Source of the DNA: Patiria miniata
Taxonomy: Eukaryota; Echinodermata; Asteroidea; Valvatida; Asterinidae
Reading direction: 5' to 3'
Length of the DNA stretch: 64,000 bases
Assembly: GCF_015706575.1 (NCBI RefSeq)
Contig: NW_024037057.1
Span: forward strand, 4,607,501 to 4,671,500
Of this stretch, positions 35,513 to 46,390 are shown piece after piece (within the stretch, counting starts at the first letter, position 1; every line of letters starts with the position of its first letter). The position numbers were made by a program, and so were the translations under genes. The notes beneath the pieces are model-generated. The model searched no databases. It saw only the letters and a list, made by a program, of their open reading frames with translations, and was not told where the DNA came from.

Positions 35513-38500
35513 CTGTTAAAAGAAAAGAGCCAACGTTAGGAGTGTATGTCAGCGGCGGCACTTGCAATGGGTTCAAATGGATTCATGATTTTTCTTCCTG
35601 TTGATGTTTCTTAAGGGTATTTTATTGGCTTGATATGTTGTTTTTTTGGGGTAAAATGCAATTTTTCTGGCAACGGGTCTATACAAAATTGTTATGTCTT
35701 GATTTCCCCTTTTCCCACAAGTGCTGTTAGTGAATATTTGTTTCTCCCCATCAGTCAATTTTACCTGCCAATTCAGCAAAGCGCGAGGGTGGTCTACCAA
35801 GAACTAATTAACCATTTATATCGAACTGTGTCTTCTGGCACACTAAAAAAATGAAAGGGTGAAAACTGGAACTACCCGAACTTCGGTTGTTCTATAACCA
35901 ATTGTTGGGGTAAGAATTTCTGCTAAATTCAACCAAAACTTTTGGTCATTCAAGACCAGATTTAATTTGGTCTTGTATGACTACAACATTTGGTTGAATT
36001 AAACATAAGTTATAACCCAAACAATTGGTGGAACAACCCAAATTTGGTAGTTCCAGTTTTCACCATTTCTTTTGGTAAAATTAACCCAGGCAATTTTTCA
36101 GTGTACAAAGGATCTATTTAGTCAGTATCGTAGTTAGTACAAGTAAGTCTTGGAAGTAGTTCTTGTTGGATGTGGTTATTTGTGTCTTATCCCATATCTC
36201 GTAGACTGCAGTTTCCTGTGCCCATTTCGCCTTAAATATACCGAACACGTATTTCCAGTTGGTGGTTCCATATGTAACATTGGTTACGCAAAATTCCGAT
36301 AAAAAATGATTTAATTACATCAAATTCTGCCATTCAAATCATAACAATATAATAGGGAATATCCCTGATGAGTAACAATTGAATGGCCACTTTTTCATTA
36401 GTTTCGTTTTTTTCTCACACTCAAAAAGGTTGCGTTTCTGTCAAAATCGTTTTGTGTACTTTTTCTTCGTGCACCAAAGTATTTGCGAATTTTGTATAAA
36501 TGGTAGTGTACGATTTGCAAAACTTTCTTCAGTGCCTGAGCGTACCTGATGTGCCCCGAACCAAGTCGTTCCTGCCTGAATCAATCAGAGCCTTCTCCAA
36601 CGTCCGCCATGCTTCCGTGTAATTGTCCTGCTTTCTCCACCATGTGCTTAACATCTCAAAGCACTGCCTTACAACATCGTTGGAATGATTAGACTTAATG
36701 GTGCCAATATGTTCTTTTGAACATTTCAAGTATAAGGCCAATTTTTCCCAGTCTGCTGCAATCTTCTCAGATTGCTTCCAGATTGCTCTGTCGTCAGGTA
36801 GAGTATCTATAAATGAATAAAATGCAAGTACACCATAAATAAAACGCGTACAGCTTTAGAAGTCATTATTATTGTTAGAATGTATTCTCTTGGAAAGACT
36901 GAGATAATCCTGAAAAAACAGGTTGTAACCTTCCAACTGTACTGCAAGAGACATGGAATTTTTATGACGCTATTTGAAATCGTCTGACATACTAAATAGC
37001 TCAGTTTCATGATGTCTCATTCACGCATATATTTATATTAACGTTAAGGATTTTTACCAGTCTGACGCAGAAAAAAATCTTCCTGCCACATTTCAGTCAA
37101 TGTTTAGGAACCAAGAACAAGTCCACTTGCAGACCGGATACGTTCGCGCGCAAAAGGAACCATGAATTAGCCGTTTGCAGCCGCCCAAATAAAGTCGTTA
37201 CATCTTACTTTACACTTTAGATGAAACGAGCAATACATTTTAACAAAAATGTATACCTAACAGTACAAAGGGAAACAACGAATGAAATTCAGGGGAGAGA
37301 ACATACAAAATATTGGATTCCGTGTAATTAGTTACCTGATCTGCTTTCTGTATCAGTCACTCCCACAGCCCCTCCCATTTGTACCTCTGGTTGAGAGTCG
37401 TCTCGATGACCAATTTCATCCCGTTTCGGTCTCTGGTCCTGAGATAATGAAGCCTCGTTCTGCTTTCTCTGTTCTTTGGCCCCTCCCACTTGTATCTCTG
37501 GTTGATGTTTATCTTGATAACTCTCTAATTGCCCATGCCTCGGTCCATGTACTTCCGATGACGTCGTCCCCTTTTGAGCGTTCTTCTCGAATTCTCTCAT
37601 TTTCAGCTTTGTCTGTTGAAGCTCCTGAATCTGTCTATGTTCCTCCTTAGATTGTTTTGTCTGTTTCTGCTTGCCCTGTTCTTGAAAAACTACTCCTTGT
37701 TCATGTAGCTGAGGTTTTTCTTGTTCAGCAACTTCCTCCTGGCCCGGTCTAGGTCTCTCAGTTGATGTACTTACTTTCTGCTTGTTCTGTTTTTGAGCCC
37801 CCTCCACATCTACCTCCGATTCAGGTTTGTCAAGATTACTTACTTCCTCCTGTCTAGGTTTCAGGTCCTCAGATGATGTAGTCATTTTCTGCTTGCTCTG
37901 TTCTTTAGCCTCTGCTGCTTGTACTGATGGTTTGCGTGTGTCTTGATGACCACCTTCCTCCTGCCTCGGTCTCTGGTCCTGAGATAATGAAGCCTCGTTC
38001 TGCTTTCTCTGTTTCTTTTCTGTTTTGTTTTCTATGGCCCCTCCCACTTGTATCTCTGGTTGATGTTTATCTTGATAACTCTCTAATTGCCCATGCCTCG
38101 GTCCATGTACTTCCGATGACGTTGTCCCCTTTTGAGCGTTCTTCTCGAATTCCCTCATTTTCAGCTTTGTCTGTTGAAGCTCCTGAATCTGTCTATGTTC
38201 CTCATTAGATTGTTTTGTCTGTTTCTGCTTGCCCTGTTCTTGAAAAACTACTCCTTGTTCATGTAGCTGAGGTTTTTCTTGTTCAGCAACTTCCTCCTGT
38301 CCCGGTCTAGGTCTCTCAGTTGATGTACTTACTTTCTGCTTGTTCTGTTTTTGAGCTCCCTCCACATCTACCTCCGATTCAGGTTTGTCCTGATTACTTA
38401 CTTCCTCCTGTCTAGGTTTCAGGTCCTCAGATGATGTAGTCATTTTCTGCTTGCTCTGTTCTTTAGCCTCTGCTGCTTGTACTGATGGTTTGCGTGTGTC

Positions 38501-41500
38501 TCGATAGCCACTTTCCTTCTGCCTCGGTCTCTGTGCCTGAGATGATTTAGTCCCTTTCTGCACGCTCCTTTCTTGAGGTGGAGCCACAAGAACCTCTGTT
38601 TGAGGTTTTATTTGTTGACCAATTTCCTTTTGTCCCGTTCTCTGTCCCACAGATGATGTAATCCCTGTCTTCTTGCTAGTTTTGTATTGATTACCACAAA
38701 AGTCCTCCTCATGTCGTCTTTTCTGTCCCTCAAGTGATATATACCCTTTTTGTTTGCTGTGATATTTAACCTTTTCAACTTGTTGAGGTTTATCTCGATT
38801 ATCATCTAATTGTCCACGCCTTAATCCACGTTCTTTGGATAAAGTCATATCCTTCTGAGCGTTCTTCTCAGATACCCAAATTTTCTGCTTTTTCTGTGGA
38901 AGCTTGTGACTCGCTGTTTGTTTTTGTTTGGCCTGTTTTTTAATGAGATATCCTTGTTCATGTATCTGAGGTTTGTCTTGTTCAGCAAGTTTCTCCTTTC
39001 TCGGCCTCTGATCCTCAAATGATGTATCCCCTCTCTCTTGTACTGATGGTTTGGGTTTTTCTAGATGGTCAACTTCCTCCAGTCTTGGTCTCTGTTCCTC
39101 AGATGTTGAAGTCCTTTTGCGCTTTCTCCGTTTTTTAGCCTGTCCCACTTTCATCTCTTGTTCTGGTTTGTCTCGATACCTAACTGCCTCCCGTCTCAAT
39201 CTCTGTTCCTCAGATATTGGAGTCCTTTTGTGCTTGCTCTGCTCTTTAGCCGTCTCTTGTTTTACTGATGGTTTGAGTTTCTCTTCATGACCAACTGCCC
39301 CCAGTCTTGGTCTCTGTTCCTCAGATGTTGAAGTCCTTTTCCGCTTTCTCCGTTTTTTAGCCCGTCCCACTTTCATGTCTTGTTCTGGTTTGTCTCGAAA
39401 CCCAACTTCCTCCTGTCTCAATCTCTGTTCCTCAGATGTTGGAGTCCCTGTGTGCTTGCTCTGCTCTTTAGTCCTCTCTTGTTTTACTGATGGTTTGAGT
39501 TTTTCTTCATGACCAACTTCCTCCAGTCTTGGTCTCTGTTCCTCAGATGTTGAAGTCCTTTTCCGCTTTCTCCGTTTTTTAGCCCGTCCCACTTTCATGT
39601 CTTGTTCTGGTTTGTCTCGAAACCCAACTTCCTCCTGTCTCAATCTCTGTTCCTCAGATGTTGAAGTCCCTTTCTGCTCTCTCTGTTTCTTCGTCTCTCT
39701 CTCTTGTACTGATGGTTCAGGTTTGTCTCGATACCCAACTTCCTTCTGTCTCAATCCCTGTCCCGCAGATATTGAAGTCAATTTCTGCGTGCTCTTTTCT
39801 TCAGCCCCTCTCTTTTGTACTGATGGTTTGGGTTTCTCTACATGACCAACTTCCTTCTGTCTTGGTCTCTGTTCCTCAGATGTTGAAGTCCTGTTCTGCT
39901 CTCTCTGTTTCTTAGTCTCTCTATCTTGTACTGATGGTTTGGGTTTCGCTAGATGACAAAGTTCCTTCTGGCTTTGTCTCTGTTCCTCAGATGTTGATAT
40001 GCTTTTCTGCTTTCTTCTTTTTTTAACCCGTCCCACTTTCATGTCTTGTTCAGGTTTGTCTCCATACCAAACTTCCTCATGTCTTGGTCTCTGTTCCTCA
40101 GATATTGAAGATCTTTTCCGCTTTCTCCTTTTTTTAGCCCCTTCCACTTTCATCTCTTGTTCAGGTTTGTCTCGATAACCACATTCTTCCTGTCTCAATT
40201 TCTGTTCCTCAGATGTTGAAGTCCCTTTCTGCTCTCTCTGTTCTTTAGCCCCTCTCTCTTGTACTAATGGTTTGGATTTCTCTAGATGGCCAACTTCCTC
40301 CTGTCTCAATCGCTGTCCCGTAGATATTGAAGTCCATTTCTGCGTGCTCTGTTCTTCAGCCCTTCTCTTTTGTACTGATGGTTTGGGTTTCTCTACATGA
40401 CCAACTTCCCCCTGTCTTGGTCTCTGCTCCTCAGATGTTGAAGTCCCTTTGCGCTCTCTCTGCTCCTTAGTCTCTCTCTCTTGTACTGATGGTTTGGCTT
40501 TCTCTAGATGACCAAGTTCCTCCAGTCTGAATATCTGTGCCTCGGATGTTGAAGTCCTTTTCCGCTTTCTTCGTTTTTTAGCCCGTCCAACTTTCATATC
40601 TGACTCAGGTTTGTCTCGATACCCACATTCCTCCTGTCGCAATCTCTGTTCCTCAGATTTTGAAGTCCCTTTCTGCTCTCTCTGTTCTTTGGTCCCTTTC
40701 TTTTGTACTGATGGTTTGGCTTTCTCTGGATCACCAATTTCCTCCCATCTCAATCTCTGTTCCTCAGAAGTTAAATTCATTTTCCGCTTTCTTCGTGTTT
40801 TAGCCCGTCCCACTTTCATCTCTTGTTCAGGTTTGTCTCGATACCCAACTGCCTCCTGTCCCTGTCTCTCTGATGATGAAGGTCTACATTCAGTATCTTT
40901 CTGCTTAGCCTGTTCTTTAGAGCCTCCCATCTGAACTTCTTGTTGGGGTTTGTCTCGATGAAGCTGAAATTGTCCAAGCCTCGTTCCATATTCTTCGGAT
41001 GATGTCATTACCTTTTGATCATTCTTTTCAAATTCTTCTAGTTTCTGCTTTTTCTGTGGAAGCTCCTTACTCGGTCTCTGCTCCTCAATAGATGGCCGTG
41101 GCCGTTTCTGCTTGCCCTGTGCTTTCACAAATACCTCTTGTTCATGTATCTCAGGTTTGTCTTGTTCAGTTATTTCCTTCTGTCTTGGTCTCTGTCCCCA
41201 GGATGTAGTCCCTTTCTGCATGTTCTGTTTCTTAACACCCTCCATCTGCCCTATCGTTTTAGGTTCGACTAAATGACCAACTTCCTCCTGACGCGATCTC
41301 TGACCCTCAGATGATGTAGTACCTTTCTGTTTGTCTTGTTCTTTAGTCCCTCCTGTTTGTATTGATGTTCTGGCTTTCTCTTGGTTAACAATTTCTTCCT
41401 GTTTCATACTCTGTCGCATATCTGATGGAATCATGAAGGCAAGCTCTTCACGCCCGATTGAATTTAGCGCATCTCTCAAACTTTGAAATCCTTCCTCGCG

Positions 41501-44500
41501 ATTTGTTTGCTTTCTCCACCAAGAAAGCAGCATCTGAAGGCTCCTTTCTTTGTCGTTTTGGAAGGTGGTTTGGATTTCCTTGATATCTGCTTCTTCACAT
41601 CCCAGGGATTTTGCCAACTTTTTCCAGCATGATTCGGTTTTCGAAGCCAAGTCCCAGAAGAACGGATCATCAGCAAAATGTTTGCCTGCCAAACAAAAAG
41701 AAACCTTTTTGTAAGGATAAAAGTACAATGCATTTATTATGTTACTTATTATTTCACTTTCATTTAGTTGTCTATCTTTTTTGGGGAGGCAAAAACAGGG
41801 TAAGGTAAGACATTACAGCAGAGGACGTTGCACATCAAGTTAGATCGCTCTTTAAATATAGGTTTTTGCACCAGTGCGCCTCATAATGCAACCCCCCCCC
41901 AAAAAAAAAAAGAAGAAGAAGAAGAAGAGGCGACAGGGTCAATCATGTTCTCATCATTGTACTTTCCAGGAAACATTTTCCAATGCAGTTACTTGTGCCT
42001 TTTCCCCCCGTGACTTACAGAGGATGATGTGGTAGCTTCTGCCTGTGAGGGTATAAAGCCCGCAGGTTGTTCCCCATCTAGAAAGACACTGTACATGTTT
42101 TCCATGAGCATTTACCTTTTAGTCCACCGCCCAGTAGGCCATCGGTACACAGACGAAGTGAGATGTTCTCGTCCTGTTGAATTCCATAGTCGTGAAGTGT
42201 CAGCAAGTTACAGAGCTGGAAAACAATTTGTAATATTCTGATATTCTGATATGTGGAGTGTTGTGGCCTAGCGGTTAAGAGCACCGGACTCATGCTCTGG
42301 TGTTTCAGAGGCAACAGTGGCGTGGGTTCGAGCCCGGGCCCGGACACTTGTGCCCTTAAGCAAGGCACTTAACCGTTATTGTTTCGTCCTTCGGATGGGA
42401 CGTTGAGTCGGAGGTCCCGTGTGTTGTATAAGCTAAGAGAAGGGGGTTTGCCCCGGTGTTTCTGGCCTCCTAGTTATACTCCCTTGTGGAGAAGAACCAA
42501 CCAAGTGTCATATAGCACACTCTTTGAAACCATTTTCATCATGAGACTAAATCGGTAGTGCTAAAATCAGCAAACTTTAGTGCTAAAACACCATTACACT
42601 GACATCAGAAGTAGCACTGTTTGAACATACACGACTGATGTTATTTGAATCAGAAGAGGTTATCACTAAAACCCACAATGCGTGGCCTTTAATTCGATAG
42701 AATGTAATGGTCTTTTCGTTATGGCTACATTTTAAAATATGAAGCCAACCTTACCTCTAAGTTACGAAAGTTTCTTCGAATGAACAGTCGCTGTTGTTGA
42801 GACTGGACACCGAGTTTCACCTGTATTTCCTGTTTCAAGGATGAGACAGATGTCTGTGGATCCGTTTGTAAACAAAGTGTAGTTGGTTTTTGCAGGAGGT
42901 GACTTCGAATGAAGACCTGCAGTGCCACGTATCTGAAACTGTAGGAATAGAGGTTTTCATTTCAAGAGTTTTAAATAGTTTTTTTGAGTAAATGAATTAA
43001 GATGAAGTCCATCAATTAGTCTTGAAAACGTTCTGTGTGGACACCAGTGTTAAAGTGACGAAAGATGATTGTTTTCAAACGGAGTTCAATTTTTTTACAA
43101 TGCAAAAATTGATGAGCATTATTGGCTTAGGTAATTCGTCAATCACGAGATACATTACGAACAGGAGCGTGTAATCGTGTTTTACCAGATAAGCCGAGGT
43201 TTGTCTTGATCACCAACTTGTTGCTTCTTCAATTTCCCCTCCTCGGTTGATGTCGTCCCGCTTGGTTTGCTCTCCTCGTCAACTCCTGCATCTTGACGTC
43301 TTTCAGGCTCGGGTCCAGCTGCTTCGTCTCTCGATTCGCTCGTTGCTGATGTAAGAAGGAAAACAGAGTTATCATAAATGTTATTGTTTACCAATTGTTT
43401 TAAACTATCTCTTATGTTTTGATATTTACGTTCTAAATAAACAGGGAGATTTTAATCGCTTATTTGTTAAAGAGTTCGGTAAGACAGTGGGATACCACAT
43501 ATTTTTCTCCCAAAATTATAGCGTCTAGTGTAAAATTAAGTCTAAAATCACTCCTGAGTATAAGAAATTGCTTGTTCGCATTTAATCTCACCTGGTACAT
43601 TTTCGGCCAAATCAGTCAACCCGATGGCCTCTAATGCTCGTCTCAGCTTCTGAGCTGCTTCGTCGCGATCTGTCGTCTTTTTCCACCAAGTGAGTAGCAT
43701 CTTACGGCTCTCTTCAGTGCTGCCTTCGTTGGTGGTTTGGATGTCTGCAATTTCCGCTTCTTCATATCCTAGGTGTTTGGCCACTTTCTTCCATGATGAT
43801 TCGATTTTCGAGGACAAGTCCTTGAGGTACTCATCATCAATATTTGCTTTATCTGCCAAAAAGAATTTCAACTTAGCCTCCATTGAAACATTTCTTTGCG
43901 ACCAATGTCCGTATTGTTACCAACGTAAGCTTATTAACTACATCCACAACAAAAAAAGATACCCTTTTCTCTATTAACGGCTAAACTAAAGAAAGGAAAA
44001 TCTCCATAGGAGGTTGTTTACGCAGTTAAGCATTCTGTTGCCAAACTTTTTCATTTACCTTTTAGTACATCGTCGCTATTCCGATTATCTTTTGATAGTC
44101 GGAGAGAAATGATTTCATCATTGTTGACACCATTCTCCTCAAGTGTGAGTAGGTCACAGAGCTAACATAAAAATAAGTTACAAATATAATTACATTACTA
44201 AATATTTACGGACTTCAATGGTTTTTTTGTATTCGTTTAAACGACTTTAAGATGTACCTTCGTTTTGACCATGTTTGGTATGGATAACTTGTGATTTTCC
44301 TCTTTTATATATAAATAGACAGTTTAATTGATCATGATCATTTGAAATTTTGTAGTCTGCATATATCCATTTTAAAAATACACGCAAATCTAATTTTCGC
44401 ATTGTTTCAAGTTTAGTTGTCCGTATTGTAAATTAAAACATACCGACCTGAAAGTTTCGCCGGATGTACAGACACTGGTACCGCGTCTCGACACTAATCT

Positions 44501-45943
44501 GCTTTTCTATAAGCTCTTTTAGCGATTGGACGGATGTCCCCGGATCTAGTCGGAAGCTAAGCGTCTGTGGTGCATAATCGTCGGCATTATCGGGAGTCTT
44601 GACGGAGAATTTCAGCTTCTGTTTCAGATTTTCGATGACACTGTAATAAAAAGGATTGAAGTAATGTTTGTTTTTCTTTGGTAATTTTTAAATTTATATC
44701 CAGCTATATGTATTCGTTTTGGGGTCATTTTACGTCGGTGATTGATTTTAACCGTAATTACTATTGAAATGAAGACATACACCAGCTCATTTTATGTGAC
44801 AAAACAATTTCTATTTTCGGTCGAACGTAGAAGTTGAGAGAAACGTTTCCACGCCCGACCTTCTCTAGAAACTGTTGAACCATCCAAGAAGGATGCAGTC
44901 GAGTCGAGTTTTCATTTTAAGCGTATTTAATTTGCATCAATAAGAACATTGAATACTTTTAATACATCTACTGACCTTTTTCAGTATTGCTTAATATCAT
45001 TACTCTCGATGACTGGTATTAAATAAAAGGGGTGTCTTTGAAGCGGAAGAACAATTTAACTGTGTCGACATAGTGCTCAGTATTGTTTCTATTAGAAAAT
45101 TTGAAAACTATGATTATGTTGAAGAAAGTAAAGTCTGTCGCGAGCCACTGTGGCTCATCACGCCGGCGTTTATCTCCGGTTTCAGTAGCATGAAACGACT
45201 GAGAATATTTCTATTCTCCCTGGATGGGCTGCTAGTCCATCGCAGGTTACTCTCCAGCTAATGCCGGTACCCATTTATACCCCTGGGTGGAGAGGGGCAA
45301 GTGGGGGTGAAGTGGCTTGCCCAAGGACACAATATATGGATTCGAACCCCTGACCCTCTGATCATGAGTCAAGAACCCTAACCACTAGGCCACACACTCC
45401 CTTATGTTGAAGAAAAGGGCGCAAATTATGTAAATAAGCTGTTAATATTGTAACTGTATTGGGATGTGCAGCATCACCATTCATTTTGTTTTCTGAGTGT
45501 TTGTCAGTTCATGTATTGGTTGGACTATCGACGAGCAATCCCTTTGGGAGTTGGCCATTCCCAGAGACGAAAATTAGTATAGGCCTCTAAACTATTTTAA
45601 TGCAGTCACCAGATTCAAACATGCATTGGAGAAAATATGATTACAAAAGACATGTTGTTATAGAGCTAGAGTGTTCTTTTCTGTAGATCTTTTACGAAGT
45701 CCCTTACCTTTCTATCGCAGTTTTACTTCTTGGTTTGCAGTAATTTAATGATGATAATGTCTTTCTCTCACGGGAGTGGTAATGAGACGACGGTTTCCCG
45801 TATGGAAGCACAGAAAGAAACGCCTCCTTCCTACGCCTGCTGACTTTAGTCTTCCTGCTGACGAGTTTGGTGTTGGAGTGGTCGTACACGACGGCTGTTG
45901 CCTTGATGTAGGCATTCAACTGCTGAATGGTCTTTTGCGCCAT
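29739..45943 (-). CDS. Gene B: Ubl-Death-Ubl-Death-Death-NACHT-LRR receptor with giant linker, 10 coding exons
   Basis: Coding join on the minus strand: 45943-45708, 44640-44448, 44161-44059, 43852-43592, 43345-43186, 42938-42755, 42215-42116, 41685-37336, 36806-36546, 35512-29739. GT-AG sites and split codons agree at all nine junctions; 11,622 bp, giving 3,873 aa plus stop. Six of the ten exons (1, 3, 4, 5, 7, 9) have exactly the length of their gene A counterparts. Approximate residues: N-terminus 1-78, Ubl1 88-177, Death1 178-264, linker 265-317, Ubl2 318-412, Death2 413-505, giant charged linker to 1862, Death3 1863-1949, NACHT Walker A GLPGLGKST at 2038-2046, then LRRs. It is a tandem paralogue of gene A. 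The role as an immune sensor is family inference. Confidence 0.8.
31640..32780 (-). repeat. 300-bp coding tandem repeats in the LRR region of gene B, two nearly identical
   Basis: Four units start at 300-bp spacing (the same TGTACAGAGAAA-type block recurs at about 31673, 31973, 32273 and 32573). The first two are identical over about 319 aligned bases (31641-31959 against 31941-32259), with the first mismatch at 31960/32260. Each unit encodes 100 aa and stays in frame. Confidence 0.9.
35858..36064. mobile_element. MITE-like fold-back in intron 9 of gene B
   Basis: Terminal inverted repeats GGTGAAAACTGGAACTACC (35858-35876) and its exact reverse complement (36046-36064), with further complementary blocks inside (CAATTGTTGGG and CCCAAACAATTG). 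Absent from intron 9 of gene A, so it was probably inserted after duplication or lost from A. Confidence 0.7.
36546..36806 (-). CDS. Gene B exon 9, Death domain 3
   Basis: 261 bp: TLPDDRAIWKQSEKIAADWE, KLALYLKCSKEHIGTIKSN, then a middle part nearly identical to gene A exon 9 (CFEMLSTWWRKQDNYTEA) and a RNDLVRGTS end. Acceptor TTTATAG/AT, donor ATCAG/GTACGC. G joins CC of exon 10 (Ala). Confidence 0.82.
37336..41685 (-). CDS. Gene B exon 8, Death domain 2 plus ~37-unit charged repeat linker
   Basis: A single 4,350-bp open exon. It starts with a Death domain (ESCWKKLAKSLGCEEADIKE, MLLSWWRKQTN, LRDALNSIGREELA) and then runs about 1,350 aa of imperfect ~37-aa units: TSTSEEQRxRQEEVGxxxKP, xPSVQxxxxKEQxxQK. 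About seven units carry basic clusters such as KKRRKRK, which look like nuclear localisation signals. Another unit type ends QKKQKLEEFEKNAQK and may form coiled coil. Composition is dominated by Lys, Glu, Gln, Arg and Ser. Acceptor TTTGGCAG/GC, donor GATCAG/GTAACT. Gene A has about five such units. Confidence 0.85.
37430..38540 (-). repeat. 558-bp near-identical tandem duplication inside exon 8 of gene B
   Basis: The block around 37440-37980 recurs at about 37998-38530, offset 558 bp, with only scattered differences and a short insertion encoding extra Lys/Glu residues. It is a recent in-frame duplication of about five linker units. Confidence 0.8.
42116..42215 (-). CDS. Gene B exon 7, second half of Ubl2
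   Basis: 100 bp encoding LCNLLTLHDYGIQQDENISL then RLCTDGLLGGGLK. Acceptor GTTTTCCAG/CTC, donor AAAAG/GTAAAT. The LLGGG end is shared with gene A. Confidence 0.75.
42245..42510 (+). mobile_element. tRNA-derived SINE in intron 6 of gene B
   Basis: A-box TGGCCTAGCGGTTAAGAGC and B-box GGTTCGAGCCC, about 50 bp apart, followed by CCTTAAGCAAGGCACTTAAC and a body ending near ACCAACCAAGTGTC. The tRNA-like head lacks a proper 3' end, so it is a SINE and not a tRNA gene. Confidence 0.8.
42755..42938 (-). CDS. Gene B exon 6, first half of Ubl2
   Basis: 184 bp encoding YVALQVFIRSHLLQKPTTLC, then DPQTSVSSLKQEIQVKLGVQ and QQQRLFIRRNFRNLE. Acceptor TTCCTACAG/T, donor TTAGAG/GTAAGG. Two residues longer than gene A exon 6. 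Confidence 0.75.
43186..43345 (-). CDS. Gene B exon 5, short charged linker
   Basis: 160 bp (ATSESRDEAAGPEPERRQDA...GKLKKQQVGDQDKPRLI). Acceptor TTACATCAG/CA, donor ATCTG/GTAAAA. The TG at its end needs the T of the upstream exon 6 acceptor (Cys); the alternative acceptor would give TGA. Confidence 0.65.
43592..43852 (-). CDS. Gene B exon 4, Death domain 1
   Basis: 261 bp. Pattern IESSWKKVAKHLGYEEAEIA, MLLTWWKKTTD, LRRALEAIGLTDLAENVPG. Acceptor TGGCAG/AT, donor ACCAG/GTGAGA. Very close to gene A exon 4. Confidence 0.85.
44059..44161 (-). CDS. Gene B exon 3, second half of Ubl1
   Basis: 103 bp encoding LCDLLTLEENGVNNDEIISL then RLSKDNRNSDDVLK. Acceptor TATGTTAG/CTC, donor AAAAG/GTAAAT. Same length and phase as gene A exon 3; no di-glycine terminus. 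Confidence 0.75.
44448..44640 (-). CDS. Gene B exon 2, first half of Ubl1
   Basis: 193 bp encoding LKFSVKT, then LSFRLDPGTSVQSLKELIEK and RYQCLYIRRNFQ. Its order matches gene A exon 2 with three extra residues in the first turn. Acceptor TATTACAG/T, donor TTTCAG/GTCGGT. Confidence 0.75.
45195..45405 (-). mobile_element. tRNA-derived SINE in intron 1 of gene B
   Basis: On the minus strand: TGGCCTAGTGGTTAGGGTTC (A-box) then GGGGTTCGAATCC (B-box) and CCTTGGGCAAGCCACTTCAC. It is in the same orientation as the gene. Confidence 0.75.
45708..45943 (-). CDS. Gene B exon 1, basic N-terminal segment with start codon
   Basis: It starts MAQKTIQQLNAYIKATAVVY, close to the exon 1 product of A and C, and is the same 236 bp. 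An in-frame TAA lies six codons before the ATG, which fixes the start. Donor GAAAG/GTAAGG, two bases into a codon. A good acceptor (CTTTCGTCTGTCAG) ends at 45985, suggesting about 40 nt of UTR in this exon and a further upstream exon that I could not place. Confidence 0.75.
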
Positions 45944-46003
45944 CTTTGTAGCCGGTTAATGGTGAAGACAGATGTGAGGATTCACTGACAGACGAAAGGA
46001 AAA

Positions 46004-46390
46004 TCAGCTAGAAGATATCCACGTACTGGCCTTCAATGACCTACTGCGATAGATTGTATGTAAATCAGCTATACGCCCATAAGTACTGTTAATATTAACA
46101 GCCATGCTACAGATGCGCTGCGCATACTTCTCGTTTTGGTAATGAACCCTGGCAAGGTAGCACAGACTTCGCCTGATCTGGTCTTGTTTCAATTGGTTTG
46201 TACACGACGAGGCAGGACACCAGATCCTGTTTTTATCTATCAAGGGTTTTCCAAACCACGGATTTGTCTCCAGTTTCTGCATCGTCTCTGACTTGAAAAT
46301 ATTGTTTTGGAATAATGTCAAACCTCGTGGGAAATGTTTACAATATTGGCTTCGCTTATAATAATATTTAATGTTGCTGCAGCAGAACAA
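46004..46390 (-). other. Unidentified 128-codon ORF upstream of gene B
   Basis: Open frame containing MQKLETNPWFGKPLIDKNRI and LARVHYQNEKYAQRICSMAV, which reads like protein sequence but matches no family I recognise. No good splice or promoter context; could be an exon remnant or chance. It ends about 20 bp before the acceptor of gene B exon 1. Confidence 0.18.

Noticed and set aside
37282..40934. Plus-strand ORFs opposite the charged linker of gene B
   Set aside because: They mirror the repeat units on the other strand; composition and periodicity follow the minus-strand coding repeat.
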